Part shown: positions 1-8,699 of the stretch, piece by piece
Numbering within the stretch: the stretch's first letter is position 1
Layout: each line of letters opens with the position of its first letter
Source of the DNA: JALORV01 sp963712485
GTDB taxonomy: Bacteria; Pseudomonadota; Gammaproteobacteria; Burkholderiales; Burkholderiaceae_F
Length of the DNA stretch: 64,000 nucleotides
Reading direction: 5' to 3'
Assembly: GCA_963712485.1 (NCBI GenBank)
Contig: CAVQID010000060.1
Coordinates: 181,913 to 245,912 of the forward strand
Notes under the pieces: generated by a model
What the model was told of the DNA's origin: nothing
Seen by the model: only the letters and a program-made list of their open reading frames with translations
The model's database searches: none
Translations under genes and position numbers: made by a program

Positions 1-1244
1 ATCAGCGCCAGCGTCGCGCTGCCGGTGCGATAGCAGCGGACCTGCTGCTTCTCCGCCGTCGCGCATGGGTCGACATCGCCCGGCGCGATGTTCCACTGGC
101 GTGCCAGCTCCTGCCACGCTTCCTTGTCGGCGCCGACGAGCGACGCAAAGCCCGTGCGCAGGTCGAAACTCGGCGGCTTCGCCGGCTCCGGCACCGTAAT
201 GGGCTGCGGAAGCGCTGGCGCCGGCACCGGCGAAGGCGAGGGAGCGGCGGCAACCGTAATCGGAGTGGGGACCGCCGCGGCAGCCAGTTCGCCACGCGGC
301 ACGCCGCGTTCGCCGCGCTCCAGCGAAAGGCCGACCACTCCGGCCAGCGTTGCGCCGACCGCCAGCCCGACGCCCACGAGGACCGCGCGCTCGTAGCGCG
401 CGCGCCGGATCTTGCCGAAATCTGCGGCATCCAGCGCTTCCTCGGCCGCCTTGTCGATGATGCGGGAGTCGACAGTGGACTTGCTGTCCGCGTAAGCGCC
501 CAGCAGTGCGCGATCGCACAGCAGGTTGATGCGGCGGGGTACGCCGCGCGAATAACGGAAGATGCGCCGCATCGCGCGTTGATCGAAGGGATTGGCCTGG
601 CGCAACCCCGCGACGCTCAGGCGATGGCTGACGTAGTGCGCGGACTCCTGCTCTGTCAGCGCCTCGAGGTGGTAGCGGGCGATCACGCGCTGCGCGAGCT
701 GCTGCATGTCGGGCCGTGCCAGTATCGAGCGCAACTCCGGTTGCCCGATCAGAATGATCTGCAGCAGCTTGCGCTCATTGGTCTCGAGGTTGGTCAGTAG
801 GCGCAACTGCTCCAGCACGCGCACCGACAGGTTCTGCGCTTCGTCGATGACCAGCACATTGTTCTGCCGCACCGCGTGCGTGCGCAGCAGGTACTCGTTC
901 AGCGCGTCGACATAATCCTTGACGGTCGGCACGCCCGGCCCCTCGTGCCGGTACGGAATGCGGAACTCCGCGCACACGGTCTTCAGCAGTTCCTCGACCG
1001 TCAGCTTGGGGTTGAAGATGTAGGCGACGTTGCAGCGCTCGGGCAGCTGCTCGAGGAAGCAGCGGCACACGGTGGTCTTGCCGGCGCCAACGTCGCCGGT
1101 CAGCAGCACGAAGCCGCCGCCGCCCTGCACGCCATAAAGCAGGTGCGCAAGCGCCTCGCGGTGCCGCTCGCTCATGAAGAGGTACCGCGGATCCGGTGCG
1201 ATCGAGAAGGGCCGTTGCTTCAGCCCGAAATGGCGCTCGTACAT
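1..1244 (-). CDS. ExeA/GspA-like AAA ATPase (3' end outside window)
   Basis: ATPase of the ExeA/GspA family, which in type II secretion and type IV pilus systems helps place secretin complexes through the cell wall. The frame starts at an ATG (1242-1244, MYERHFGLKQRPF) and stays open past base 1, so the C-terminus is missing. A Walker A motif (GDVGAGKTT, about residues 50-58) and a Walker B motif (LVIDEAQ, about 130) are clear. A basic stretch then leads into one hydrophobic segment near residue 320 and a Pro/Ala-rich periplasmic linker, as in ExeA proteins. It is the last gene seen in a minus-strand run behind a LytTR regulator. The secretion or pilus system it serves is not visible here. 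Confidence 0.85.
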   Translation of the reverse strand, partial: MYERHFGLKQRPFSIAPDPRYLFMSERHREALAHLLYGVQGGGGFVLLTGDVGAGKTTVCRCFLEQLPERCNVAYIFNPKLTVEELLKTVCAEFRIPYRHEGPGVPTVKDYVDALNEYLLRTHAVRQNNVLVIDEAQNLSVRVLEQLRLLTNLETNERKLLQIILIGQPELRSILARPDMQQLAQRVIARYHLEALTEQESAHYVSHRLSVAGLRQANPFDQRAMRRIFRYSRGVPRRINLLCDRALLGAYADSKSTVDSRIIDKAAEEALDAADFGKIRRARYERAVLVGVGLAVGATLAGVVGLSLERGERGVPRGELAAAAVPTPITVAAAPSPSPVPAPALPQPITVPEPAKPPSFDLRTGFASLVGADKEAWQELARQWNIAPGDVDPCATAEKQQVRCYRTGSATLAL

Positions 1245-1398
1245 CGCCGGCAAGGATACTGGCCCAGCGCCGGGCGTGTTCGCGGGAGAAGACACGCCTT
1301 CGAGCGGGGGCACCGGTTGGTGTCCGCAAACGAGGCGGAGCAGCACGCGGTTGCAGCCAGCGGTGGATCTGGCCTTGACTCCCGCCGCCCGGCCGCGC

Positions 1399-2181
1399 CT
1401 ACATCTGCCGGAACAGGTGCACGTAGGCGCGGCTCACGGGCAGCGTTTCGGGCCGGCCTTTGAGGTGGATGGTCGCGGTTTCGTTGTTGCCGCGCGTGAC
1501 GTGGCTGACCGAGCCGAGGTTGACGATGACCGAGCGGTGCACCTGCACGAACTGCTCCGGATCGAGCTGGCTTGAGAGTTCCTTCAGCGGAATGCGCACG
1601 AGCGCCTCGCCGGGCCGCGCGCCGTCGCCGCGCCACCCCACCAGCGTGTACTTCTCGTCCGCGCGCAGGAAGTCGATTTCCTCCACCGGAATCAGCCGCG
1701 TTGCCTGGCCGCTGCCGGCGCGCAGCCAGCGCAGCCGCGTGTCGCGCGGAGTTGCCGCAAGCCGTGCCGCGAGTTCGCGGATCAGCTCGTCGGTCGCGGT
1801 CGGCGGCGGCTGTACCGTGCGTAGGCGCTCCTTGAGGCGCTCGACGGTCTCGCGCAGACGTTCGCGTTCCACCGGCTTGACGAGGTAGTCGAGCGCGCCG
1901 CGCGCGAATGCCTCGACTGCGTACTGCTCGAAGGCGGTGACGAAGACAAGGTGAGCCCGGTTGCCGATCGCGCGCGCGGCCTCGACGCCCGAGAGGCCCG
2001 GCATCTGCACGTCGAGGAAGCAGACATCCGGTCCGTGCTGCTCGAACGCCGCGATGGCCTCGCGGCCGTTGCGCGCCTGCGCGACGACGCGCAGTTCCGG
2101 CCACGGCTCGGCCAGCAGCCGCGCGAGCGCTTCGCGCAGCATCGGCTCGTCGTCGGCGATCAGCGCGGTGGGCGTCTTCAT
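1399..2181 (-). CDS. LytTR-family response regulator
   Basis: Two-component response regulator of 260 residues. The receiver domain (about 1-125) has the acidic pair near residue 10 (IADDEP), the phospho-acceptor Asp in FLDVQMPG, and the conserved Thr and Lys (FVTA, YLVKP). The C-terminal LytTR DNA-binding domain (about 155-260) shows the typical VEEIDFLRADEKYT and VQVHRSVIVNL segments. It follows the sensor kinase at 2262-3365 on the same strand, so the two form a LytS/AlgZ-LytT/AlgR type pair. Target genes are unknown; the adjacent ATPase gene is one possibility. Confidence 0.92.
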   Translation of the reverse strand: MKTPTALIADDEPMLREALARLLAEPWPELRVVAQARNGREAIAAFEQHGPDVCFLDVQMPGLSGVEAARAIGNRAHLVFVTAFEQYAVEAFARGALDYLVKPVERERLRETVERLKERLRTVQPPPTATDELIRELAARLAATPRDTRLRWLRAGSGQATRLIPVEEIDFLRADEKYTLVGWRGDGARPGEALVRIPLKELSSQLDPEQFVQVHRSVIVNLGSVSHVTRGNNETATIHLKGRPETLPVSRAYVHLFRQM

Positions 2182-2261
2182 GTCAGTGGCGCTCGGCCGC
2201 CCGGAGCCGCTGGCCGCCCCCTCGGGGGGCAGCGAGCGTGAGCGAGCGTGGGGGTCTCATA

Positions 2262-3365
2262 TCAGCGTGTCTCGGCCGGAAACTGTACTTCGGCCGTGAA
2301 TCCGCGCGGCTGGCGTTCGAACAGTCGCAGCGCCGCCGCTTCGCCGAACGCGAGCACGAGCCGCTCGCGCAGCGCCCTGAGTCCGGTGCCGGTGCTGGAT
2401 TCGGCCGTACCCGGCCCGACGCCGCTGTCATCGACGCGGATCAGCACGTCGCCGCCGTCGCGCTTGATCGCAACGTCGATGTCGCCGCCGTCTTCCGCCG
2501 GATCGATCCCATGGCGTACGGCGTTTTCCACCAGCGTCAGCAGCGTGGTCGGCGGGCAGCGGAACTGCAGCACCGACGGATCGACGTCGAGCGCGAAGCG
2601 CAGGCGGTCGGGCATGCGCATCCGCATCAGCTCCAGGTAGGCGCGCGCCAGCTCGACCTCGCGCCCCAGCGTGCTGACGGTCTCGTCGAGTTGCGGCACG
2701 GCCGCCTTCAGGTACGCGATCAGGCTCGCGAGTACCTGCGGCGCATGGGGCGAACCGGCCTCGACCAGCGCCTGGATGTTCGCCAGCGTGTTGAACAGGA
2801 AGTGCGGCTGGATCTGCGAGCGCAGCAACTGCGTGCGCGCCTCGATTGCCTGGCGCTCGAGTTCGCGACGTTCGCGCTCGAACGCGAGCGTCTGCGCATG
2901 CGCGCGGGCGTCGCGTTGCCGGATCATCGCCCCCAGCGCCACCCACGCGCCGAAGAAAATGCCCGCGATCGACAACTGCCCGAAGCCGACGAAGCGCTTC
3001 GGATTGGCCATGAACTCCGGGGCACCGCCCAGGGTGATCCAGTACGCGGCGTAGGCCGAGATAGGAATCGCGGCCGCCATCGCAAGCAACTGAAACACCC
3101 AGCGTCCCAGCCAGCGCGGCAGCCGGGCCGGCCAGGACTCGGCAATTCCGAAGGCCACGAGGGCGCCGGTGCCGACGATGACGCTGCGCGCGATCCACGT
3201 CGTGACGGGCGTCTCAGCAGAGCCGAGGCTGATCAGCAGCGCGATCGGCACCGCGGCCAGCAGCATGACCGCGATCCGGCGCGGGCCGAGCACGGTGCGC
3301 AGGCCCGTCGGCGCAGCATCAGGCGTCAAGGGCTTCATCCGCAGTGGTTCGGGCGACGCACTCAT
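2262..3365 (-). CDS. LytS/AlgZ-type sensor histidine kinase
   Basis: Membrane sensor kinase of 367 residues for the neighbouring LytTR regulator. The N-terminal half has four hydrophobic segments (about residues 30-150). A short helical linker follows, then the His_kinase domain with the phospho-acceptor His in IQPHFLFNTL (about 187). The ATP-binding region shows the N box LVENAVRHGI, the G box DDSGVG and GTGLRALRERL. I start it at the ATG at 3363-3365, which overlaps the stop of the rhodanese gene by one base (TGATG), implying translational coupling. A longer open frame upstream lies entirely inside the rhodanese gene and was not used. Confidence 0.9.
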   Translation of the reverse strand: MSASPEPLRMKPLTPDAAPTGLRTVLGPRRIAVMLLAAVPIALLISLGSAETPVTTWIARSVIVGTGALVAFGIAESWPARLPRWLGRWVFQLLAMAAAIPISAYAAYWITLGGAPEFMANPKRFVGFGQLSIAGIFFGAWVALGAMIRQRDARAHAQTLAFERERRELERQAIEARTQLLRSQIQPHFLFNTLANIQALVEAGSPHAPQVLASLIAYLKAAVPQLDETVSTLGREVELARAYLELMRMRMPDRLRFALDVDPSVLQFRCPPTTLLTLVENAVRHGIDPAEDGGDIDVAIKRDGGDVLIRVDDSGVGPGTAESSTGTGLRALRERLVLAFGEAAALRLFERQPRGFTAEVQFPAETR

Positions 3366-4972
3366 CAACGCTGCAGCACGCGCAGGTTCGTGTAGCCCAT
3401 CAGCTGGAACACGTAATAGTTCATCGCCGCTTCGCCGACGTCGTCGGCCACGAACACCAGTTGCGCATGGCGCGGCACGCCGGCCTTCGAAATCACCGGC
3501 CACAGTTCTGCCGCCGGCTTGACGCTGCCATCGTCGTTGACAAGCCGGCTCGCCGGCAGGTGAATCACCGTTCCGGCCGGCGCCGTGGTCGGCAGCGCGG
3601 CGCCGGAGGCAATGTACACGCGGGGCAGGCGTCCGGGCGCGTCCGCGAGGGTCGCCATCACGGAGCGGCTGCCTTCACTGAGTCGTGTCGGCTTGGCCGC
3701 GGCGGCCTCGGTTGCCTTCTTCTCCCAGGGCAGGCCGCGCAGCGCCCACTCGTCAGTGCCCGTCATCAGGACGGACACGCGGGGCATGTCGAGCGACTGC
3801 AACGCGAGGAAGGCGAGCGCCGACGACTTGTCGAGGCCGCGCTCGGACACGATCACCGTCTCGTGCCCCGCCTGCAGGCCCTCGGCCTCCAGGCGCGGGC
3901 GCAGCGCGGCGGACTGCTTCAGTGCTTCATTGAAAGCCGGCGCCGGCACGTTGCGCGCGGCGGGAATGTGGCCAGCGGCGAATGCCTCCGCGCTGCGCAC
4001 ATCGACGATGTTGAGCCGGCTCACGCCGTACGCACGCAGCATCGGATTGGTCCACGACGCGAGCCACGGTGCGCTGCGCGCTAGATGCGGTGACGCGTAG
4101 GTCCACAGCGGCAGGTCGCGTGAGTCGCGCACCCAATCGAGTTGCGAGCCGACGTAGAGCTTGACCTGCGGGTAACCGGCGATGTGCCTCAACGCGAAGT
4201 ACGGCACCGCGGCGGCGATACCGCCCCCGCAGTAGGTATAGACCTGCTGCTCCGGGCGCACGCCCAGGTGGCTCGCCATCGCCCGCAGTTCCTCGGCCGA
4301 CTTGAACGTCTTGTCGGCGTTGAAGAACTCCCCGGTCGGCCACGACACCGCCTGCGGCAGATGCCCCGCGCGGTCGAAGAACTTGGTCGCGCCAAAGTAC
4401 ATCTCGGGCTCGAGCGCATCGACCAGCGCATGGCGCTGAGCGTCGCCGGCGGCGACCAGCACCTCGGGCAGATCGGCCCGCACGTCTGCTCTGTGCTTCA
4501 CCGCGAAGCTGCCAGCCGGCGGTGGCGCGGTCTTGTCCTGCGTCACCGCTCCGCCGACCGCCCGCCACTTGGCCATCCCGCCGTCGAGCAGATGCAGCCG
4601 CTCGGGCGGGTGCCCGCGGTACAGCAGTTCGTAGTAGAGGCGCGGCGCGAGATAGAACCCGCCCTGGTCGTAGATCACTACCGTGCGGCTCGGCGATACG
4701 CCCCAAGACTGGATGCGCCGCTGCATCACCTGCGTGTCTTTTTCGTCGATGCCGTAGGTGAAGAGATCGACATGCACCGCGCCGGGAATGTGGCCGGCCT
4801 CGTGCAGCTTGACCGGCTGGGCATCGAGCACCAGCACATCGCCCGCCGCGAGCGCCTGCTGCAGCCAGGCGACGTCGACCAGTGGACGCGGGTTGGCCTG
4901 GGCGAGCGGCGCCGCCGTAAGGCAAAAGGCCACGATCGCGCCGCCGAGCAGCGCGTTCCAGAAAGGTTTCAT
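3365..4972 (-). CDS. secreted multi-domain rhodanese-like sulfurtransferase
   Basis: 535-residue protein with an N-terminal signal peptide (MKPFWNALLGG to AQA) and four rhodanese-like modules. Only the second has a catalytic Cys, in the loop VYTYCGGGIAAA. The matching loops are VVIYDQGG in module 1, VIVSERG in module 3 and FVADDVGEA in module 4, all without Cys. One active and several scaffold modules is normal for tandem rhodaneses, but four is more than the usual two. The start at 4970-4972 is preferred because a GAGGG ribosome site precedes it and the signal peptide follows. Its stop is coupled to the downstream kinase gene. Periplasmic sulfur or cyanide handling is an inference. Confidence 0.82.
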   Translation of the reverse strand: MKPFWNALLGGAIVAFCLTAAPLAQANPRPLVDVAWLQQALAAGDVLVLDAQPVKLHEAGHIPGAVHVDLFTYGIDEKDTQVMQRRIQSWGVSPSRTVVIYDQGGFYLAPRLYYELLYRGHPPERLHLLDGGMAKWRAVGGAVTQDKTAPPPAGSFAVKHRADVRADLPEVLVAAGDAQRHALVDALEPEMYFGATKFFDRAGHLPQAVSWPTGEFFNADKTFKSAEELRAMASHLGVRPEQQVYTYCGGGIAAAVPYFALRHIAGYPQVKLYVGSQLDWVRDSRDLPLWTYASPHLARSAPWLASWTNPMLRAYGVSRLNIVDVRSAEAFAAGHIPAARNVPAPAFNEALKQSAALRPRLEAEGLQAGHETVIVSERGLDKSSALAFLALQSLDMPRVSVLMTGTDEWALRGLPWEKKATEAAAAKPTRLSEGSRSVMATLADAPGRLPRVYIASGAALPTTAPAGTVIHLPASRLVNDDGSVKPAAELWPVISKAGVPRHAQLVFVADDVGEAAMNYYVFQLMGYTNLRVLQR

Positions 4973-5213
4973 CGACGGACCCTCGAGCAACCGAAGAAGC
5001 CGCACCGTAGGGCCGCGCGCGCCGGCCGGCAACGGCACTGCGACGAACGACGGCTGGGCGGTGGCGGTCTGCAGCGGGCGGGTCCGGGCTGCGGGGCCGC
5101 GTCGAACCTACGGCAGTCGCCTATTCCACCGGCATCGCGTGCGCAGATCGAGCGTCCGACCGATCGCCCTTGAGACGGCGACGAACCTGTCCACGCGTCA
5201 AGAAGGCCAGTAC

Positions 5214-5804
5214 TTACTGCAACAACCGGTATCCGGTGGTATGGCATTCCCCGAAGCCGCATTGGATGACGACCGACACCAGGTTGACGACGCAGAGCAG
5301 AACGACATAAGCGCTCAATGCTTTGGCCATCTTGTGCAATGCGCGGAATTCCTCGATCGATCCGCTCCGCAAGTACTCGTCACCCCCGATGATGGCCATC
5401 TTGACCGCATACGCGATCAGTATCGTCAGCGCGATGATGATGGACCACACCGGCAGATGAATGCCGAACACCGGGCTGCCGATGTATTCGTGTCCTGGTC
5501 GCGGATAGATGTCCAGCAGGCTTTGCCGCACCGAGACGATCAGCAGGAAGATCGCTGACAGCAGGCTGAAGCCGGTGTTCTGATAGGAAAATCCTCGGCG
5601 GAAGTTCAGCATGATCCCGAAGCACACGCCGAACATTGCGAGCCGCTCGAGCAGGCACAAAGGGCACGGCAACTCGCCCTTCGCATATTGCAGCGTCATC
5701 GCCGCAGTCAGAATCCCCGACATTGCGAACATCACGAGCAACAGATAGCTGTAGTTCGCCAGCGCGAGTCTGCGCTGGGTTGCGATATGAAACGTCGCAC
5801 TCAT
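5214..5804 (-). CDS. DsbB-like disulfide bond formation membrane protein
   Basis: 196-residue protein with four or five membrane helices. A CPLCLLER motif follows the first helix, the signature of DsbB/DsbI, which pass electrons from periplasmic thiol oxidases to quinone. A second Cys pair lies in the C-terminal region (IQCGFGECHTTG) rather than in the central periplasmic loop where E. coli DsbB has it, so electron routing may differ. The ATG at 5802-5804 overlaps the stop of the upstream membrane-protein gene (ATGA), so the two are translationally coupled. Confidence 0.78.
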   Translation of the reverse strand: MSATFHIATQRRLALANYSYLLLVMFAMSGILTAAMTLQYAKGELPCPLCLLERLAMFGVCFGIMLNFRRGFSYQNTGFSLLSAIFLLIVSVRQSLLDIYPRPGHEYIGSPVFGIHLPVWSIIIALTILIAYAVKMAIIGGDEYLRSGSIEEFRALHKMAKALSAYVVLLCVVNLVSVVIQCGFGECHTTGYRLLQ

Positions 5805-6043
5805 GATCGTGCCGGCCCAGCGGTCGACTCGGTTTGAAGCCATGGCATGCGGAAGCCGTACTCAGGGCTGTAGATCTCGAAGAGAAAGAGCCCAGTGGCA
5901 AGAACAAGGCTGCAAGCGAATAACGCGATGGCTGGCCGACGCCATCCGAGCCAGACACCGATCAGCGCGAGCGACATCGTCGCGAATACGACAGCCATCA
6001 TTGACCCGCTCCCCCACGCAGTGGCATCGAATAGTTGCGCCAA
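5801..6043 (-). CDS. small two-helix membrane protein coupled to DsbB-like gene
   Basis: 80-residue protein with two hydrophobic helices (about residues 15-35 and 38-58) and a polar C-terminus. I do not recognise a family. The stop overlaps the start of the DsbB-like gene in an ATGA arrangement, which argues that it is a real gene making a partner or accessory subunit. The start at 6041-6043 is the first in frame; a Met-Met pair about 15 codons later is an alternative. Any role in disulfide formation is inferred from coupling only. Confidence 0.6.
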   Translation of the reverse strand: MAQLFDATAWGSGSMMAVVFATMSLALIGVWLGWRRPAIALFACSLVLATGLFLFEIYSPEYGFRMPWLQTESTAGPARS

Positions 6044-6315
6044 TCCTTAGTCATTGGCAAGCTTCATTGCGTGCGTAAGGGTTTGCTCGCCGCCGTCGAC
6101 GCGCCTAGGACGCGGTTCATTCCGGAGGCTCTGGCGGGACGGTTCGAGCAGGGGAATTGGCCGGTGGCGGCGGGCGAACAAACGCGCGGCCTTGGCGCAG
6201 CAGCGACGACTGACGCGGCGCCCGCCCGCTACAGGCGCGTGCCGCCTCTCGCAACTGCCGTGTTCCGTCCCGGGGCGCGTTCCGTGTCGTGCTTGAACTC
6301 GCGCCGCACCGTGGA

Positions 6316-6882
6316 CTACTTCTTCTTGTAGTTGAACTTCTGACCGCCGATGCTGGCTTCGTACATCAGCCCGCCCTTGGCCACCGTAAATGTCGTCATC
6401 CCGTTGTAGGAATTGGCGACGTTCGCGGCATCGTGCTGAGTGACGCTGGCGCCGGCCGCCGAGCCGGTGGTCGTGGTGGCGGCCGAAGCGCCGGCGGTGA
6501 TGGCGACCGCCTGCGCCTGCGCGCCGAACTCGAAGTTCCCGCCGGTGAATTCCTTGAATGCCTGCTGGTTCTCAAAGAAGATGATCTGGCTATAGGCTTC
6601 GCCGCCGAGCTGAAAGCCCACTGAAAGCTGCGTCACCGAGGTATCGCCGACGTATTTGCCCTTCTCGTACACACGGCCCTTGCCGTAAGCGCCGCCGACA
6701 ACTGCCCCGCCTTTGCCGATCGTCGGAAAGACCGCATACCCGTAGCTCTTCCCGAAGTAGCTACCGCTCTCTCGGGCTTTCTTGAACACGGCGATCGTGT
6801 CGTCGTAGTCATCGGCCCAGGCGGACGAGAACGAAAACGCCAACACGAAGAAAGCCAGAAGTGAGGCAAGACGTCGCAACAT
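6316..6882 (-). CDS. YSC84/SYLF-domain secreted lipid-binding protein
   Basis: 188-residue protein with a clear signal peptide (LASLLAFFVLAFSFSSAWA). The mature part matches the YSC84/SYLF family: SYGYAVFPTIGKGG followed by the Gly-rich GGAYGKGRVYEKG stretch, then QLGGEAYSQIIFF. Bacterial members are secreted or periplasmic proteins thought to bind lipids or membranes; their role is poorly defined. It ends in KFNYKKK. It appears monocistronic, with an AT-poor 317-bp gap upstream that carries only the toxin-antitoxin control region. Confidence 0.88.
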   Translation of the reverse strand: MLRRLASLLAFFVLAFSFSSAWADDYDDTIAVFKKARESGSYFGKSYGYAVFPTIGKGGAVVGGAYGKGRVYEKGKYVGDTSVTQLSVGFQLGGEAYSQIIFFENQQAFKEFTGGNFEFGAQAQAVAITAGASAATTTTGSAAGASVTQHDAANVANSYNGMTTFTVAKGGLMYEASIGGQKFNYKKK

Positions 6883-7199
6883 GATTGAACCTCCAGGATT
6901 GAAGTGTTCGGATCCGCGTGCGATTGAAGCGGCAAAGGCTGTGCCTGTTCGTCGGGCGGCCGCCTTCTCACCGGGACGGATACGCCAGATCCGCCATTTC
7001 AGAAGCGCTGGCGGAAAGAGTTCCAGCGGGGGAACTGATCGATGCCCGCGAACGGATCGACCGTCGCCGACCGAAATGCGCCGAGGTGGCCGCGCGGCGC
7101 GGATGCGGGGGTGGCCCTGGCTGTCCGGATGGGCGCTTGACCCGCCGGACCGGCCGGTGTTACTTTGGTAACACCTTTCTTCATGCAGTACGGGCGAAC
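6883..7199. other. intergenic stretch holding the toxin-antitoxin control region
   Basis: About 317 bases without a supported gene between the divergent YSC84 and toxin-antitoxin genes. The only recognisable content is the palindrome at 7156-7175 and a possible promoter overlapping it. Short open frames here have no family resemblance. Confidence 0.6.
7156..7175. promoter_or_regulatory. inverted-repeat operator of the toxin-antitoxin operon
   Basis: A perfect inverted repeat with 8-bp arms and a 4-bp centre (GGTGTTAC TTTG GTAACACC). It lies 25 bp before the GTG start of the ribbon-helix-helix antitoxin. A TTGACC box at 7137-7142 is 18 bp from TACTTT at 7161-7166, which sits inside the palindrome, so a bound protein would cover the -10 region. 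ParD/CopG antitoxins typically repress their own operons through such sites, so autoregulation is the likely role. Confidence 0.7.
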
Positions 7200-7523
7200 G
7201 TGACTTCTGCGACGACGATCAAGCTGCCGGAAGACCTCAAGCAGCGCATCGTGCCGCTTGCCGCAGCGGCGGGCAAGACGGCGCATGCCTGGATGGTCGA
7301 GGCGCTGGAACGCCAGGCTGCCATGGCCGAGGCGCGCGAAGCCTTCCTTCGGGATGCCGAAGCTTCTGCAGCGGAAGTCGATTCCGGCGGCGCGCTGTAC
7401 GCGGCAGAAGACGTCGCCGCGTATCTGCTCTCCCGCGCTGCCGGCAGGGCAGCAGCCCGGCCCCGGCGCGTCCGCAAGAGCGCGACGGCCACGAAACTGG
7501 CCGGTGCACGTCGGCGCTGGTAG
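7200..7523 (+). CDS. CopG/ParD-type ribbon-helix-helix antitoxin
   Basis: 107-residue protein starting at a GTG (7200-7202). The first 45 residues form a ribbon-helix-helix DNA-binding domain: beta strand SATTIKLPEDLKQRIVPLA, then helices with KTAHAWMVEALERQ. The rest is a charged C-terminal tail that probably wraps the toxin. The RelE/ParE-like toxin starts 19 bp downstream, and an operator-like palindrome precedes the gene. The GTG start is chosen because the fold begins right there and no in-frame ATG lies between it and the operator. Confidence 0.85.
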   Translation: MTSATTIKLPEDLKQRIVPLAAAAGKTAHAWMVEALERQAAMAEAREAFLRDAEASAAEVDSGGALYAAEDVAAYLLSRAAGRAAARPRRVRKSATATKLAGARRRW

Positions 7524-7542
7524 GGCGGGGTAGTACTGGATC

Positions 7543-7836
7543 TTGGCGACCGTCTACTTCAGTGGTCGCGCGCTGGCCGAAGTCGAACGCCTGTTCGACT
7601 TCATCGCCGAGCACGATCCCGCCAGCGCGGGCCGTGCCGCGCAGCGCATCGCCGATGCGACACGCATCCTGCGCGACCACCCGCTGATCGGCCGCCCCGT
7701 GCGGAGCGACATCGGCGAACTCGTGATTTCGAGCGGCCGGACCGGATATGTCGCGCTGTACCGGCTCCGCAACGGCGTAGCGAAAGTCGAGATCCTGACG
7801 ATTCGGCACCAGCGTGAGGCGGGGTATCGGGAGTGA
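7543..7836 (+). CDS. RelE/ParE-family toxin
   Basis: 97-residue toxin of the RelE/ParE superfamily. Visible hallmarks are VYFSGRALAEVERLFDFI at the N-terminus, the GRPVRSDIGELVI centre and the C-terminal strand VEILTIRHQREAGY. Members either poison DNA gyrase (ParE) or cleave mRNA on the ribosome (RelE). The IRHQREAGY ending is more typical of ParE, but the sequence alone does not decide. The only usable in-frame start is TTG at 7543, an uncommon codon that may keep toxin synthesis below that of the antitoxin. Confidence 0.85.
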   Translation: MATVYFSGRALAEVERLFDFIAEHDPASAGRAAQRIADATRILRDHPLIGRPVRSDIGELVISSGRTGYVALYRLRNGVAKVEILTIRHQREAGYRE

Positions 7837-7913
7837 TCTCTTTCATTCGTCCGACCTCTCCACGGCCGAGCTGGAGGGGGTTGGCTACCTCTGCGTTGCC
7901 CCAGCGTGCGCGA

Positions 7914-8615
7914 TCACGTGTCCTTAGCTCGAACGAACACATGTGAAATGGGCGAACCGTCGCCGGCCGGCACAGACTTCACTTCGAGATAAGTCTGATT
8001 GCGGACTAACTCGCTGAGCTTTTTGAAGCCGTAGTTGCGGGCGTCGAAGGATGGGCTGGTCTTGTTGAGGGTGGAGCCAACCTCGGCTAGCGGCGCCCAA
8101 CGGTCTTCCCGCGCCACGGCGTCAATCGCCGCCAGCAGTGCGGGCTTGAGCGGATCGGCTACTACCGGAGGTTGCTGAGCCACACCAACCTGCGGGGCGC
8201 GCAGAATTTCTGTGTAGGTGAACTTGTCGCAGGCCGCAAGGAAAGGCCTGGGTGTCTTCTTTTCGCCGAACCCATAGACAGCCAGTCCCGCCTCCCGAAT
8301 GCGCGTGGCGAGTCGAGTGAAGTCGCTATCTGACGAGACAAGGCAAAAGCCATTGACCATCCCGCTATGGAGCAAGTCCATCGCGTCAATGATTAGCGCT
8401 GAGTCCGTCGCATTCTTCCCGACCGTGAAACGGAACTGTTCAATCGTTGGATCGCCAGATCGTGCAGCACATCCTTCCACCCAGCGAGGTTTGCGTCGTC
8501 CAGTCGCCATATGCGCGCTTTACCGAGGCTACACCGTACTTGGCCACCTCCGCCATCAATTCCTTGACGACTGATGCCTGCGCGTTGTCGGCGTCGAAAG
8601 GTCGGCGAGCTTGTT
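7914..8615 (-). pseudogene. NYN-domain (LabA/DUF88-like) protein with C-terminal LOTUS domain, frameshifted
   Basis: Encodes a NYN-type (PIN-like) RNase domain. DADNAQASVVKELM near 8595, AKYGVASVKRAYGDW, DSALIIDAMDLLHSG and LVSSDSDFTRLATRIR with the conserved Asp residues are all present. A C-terminal OST-HTH/LOTUS-like region follows (about 7914-8140, including NYGFKKLSELVRNQTY). The protein is spread over shifted frames: one break before DADNA, one near 8486 and one near 8458. Only the last 175 codons or so are open. The expected LIDADN start is damaged (KLADL then shift). No clean start codon was found. Its neighbours in the same orientation are also broken, so I read it as a decaying member of a defence island. 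Confidence 0.72.
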
Positions 8616-8699
8616 GGAGCGATTGGATACCGACGCGCAGTTACGTCCTTGCGACGCAGTGCGTCGGGCGGAGTACCAGACCGAAGACGTGCGGCGGAA

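Noticed and set aside
2183..2261. GC-rich GAGCGTGAGCGAGCGTG stretch between regulator and kinase genes
   Set aside because: Short internal repetition only; no second copy noticed in the window, so not called a dispersed repeat.
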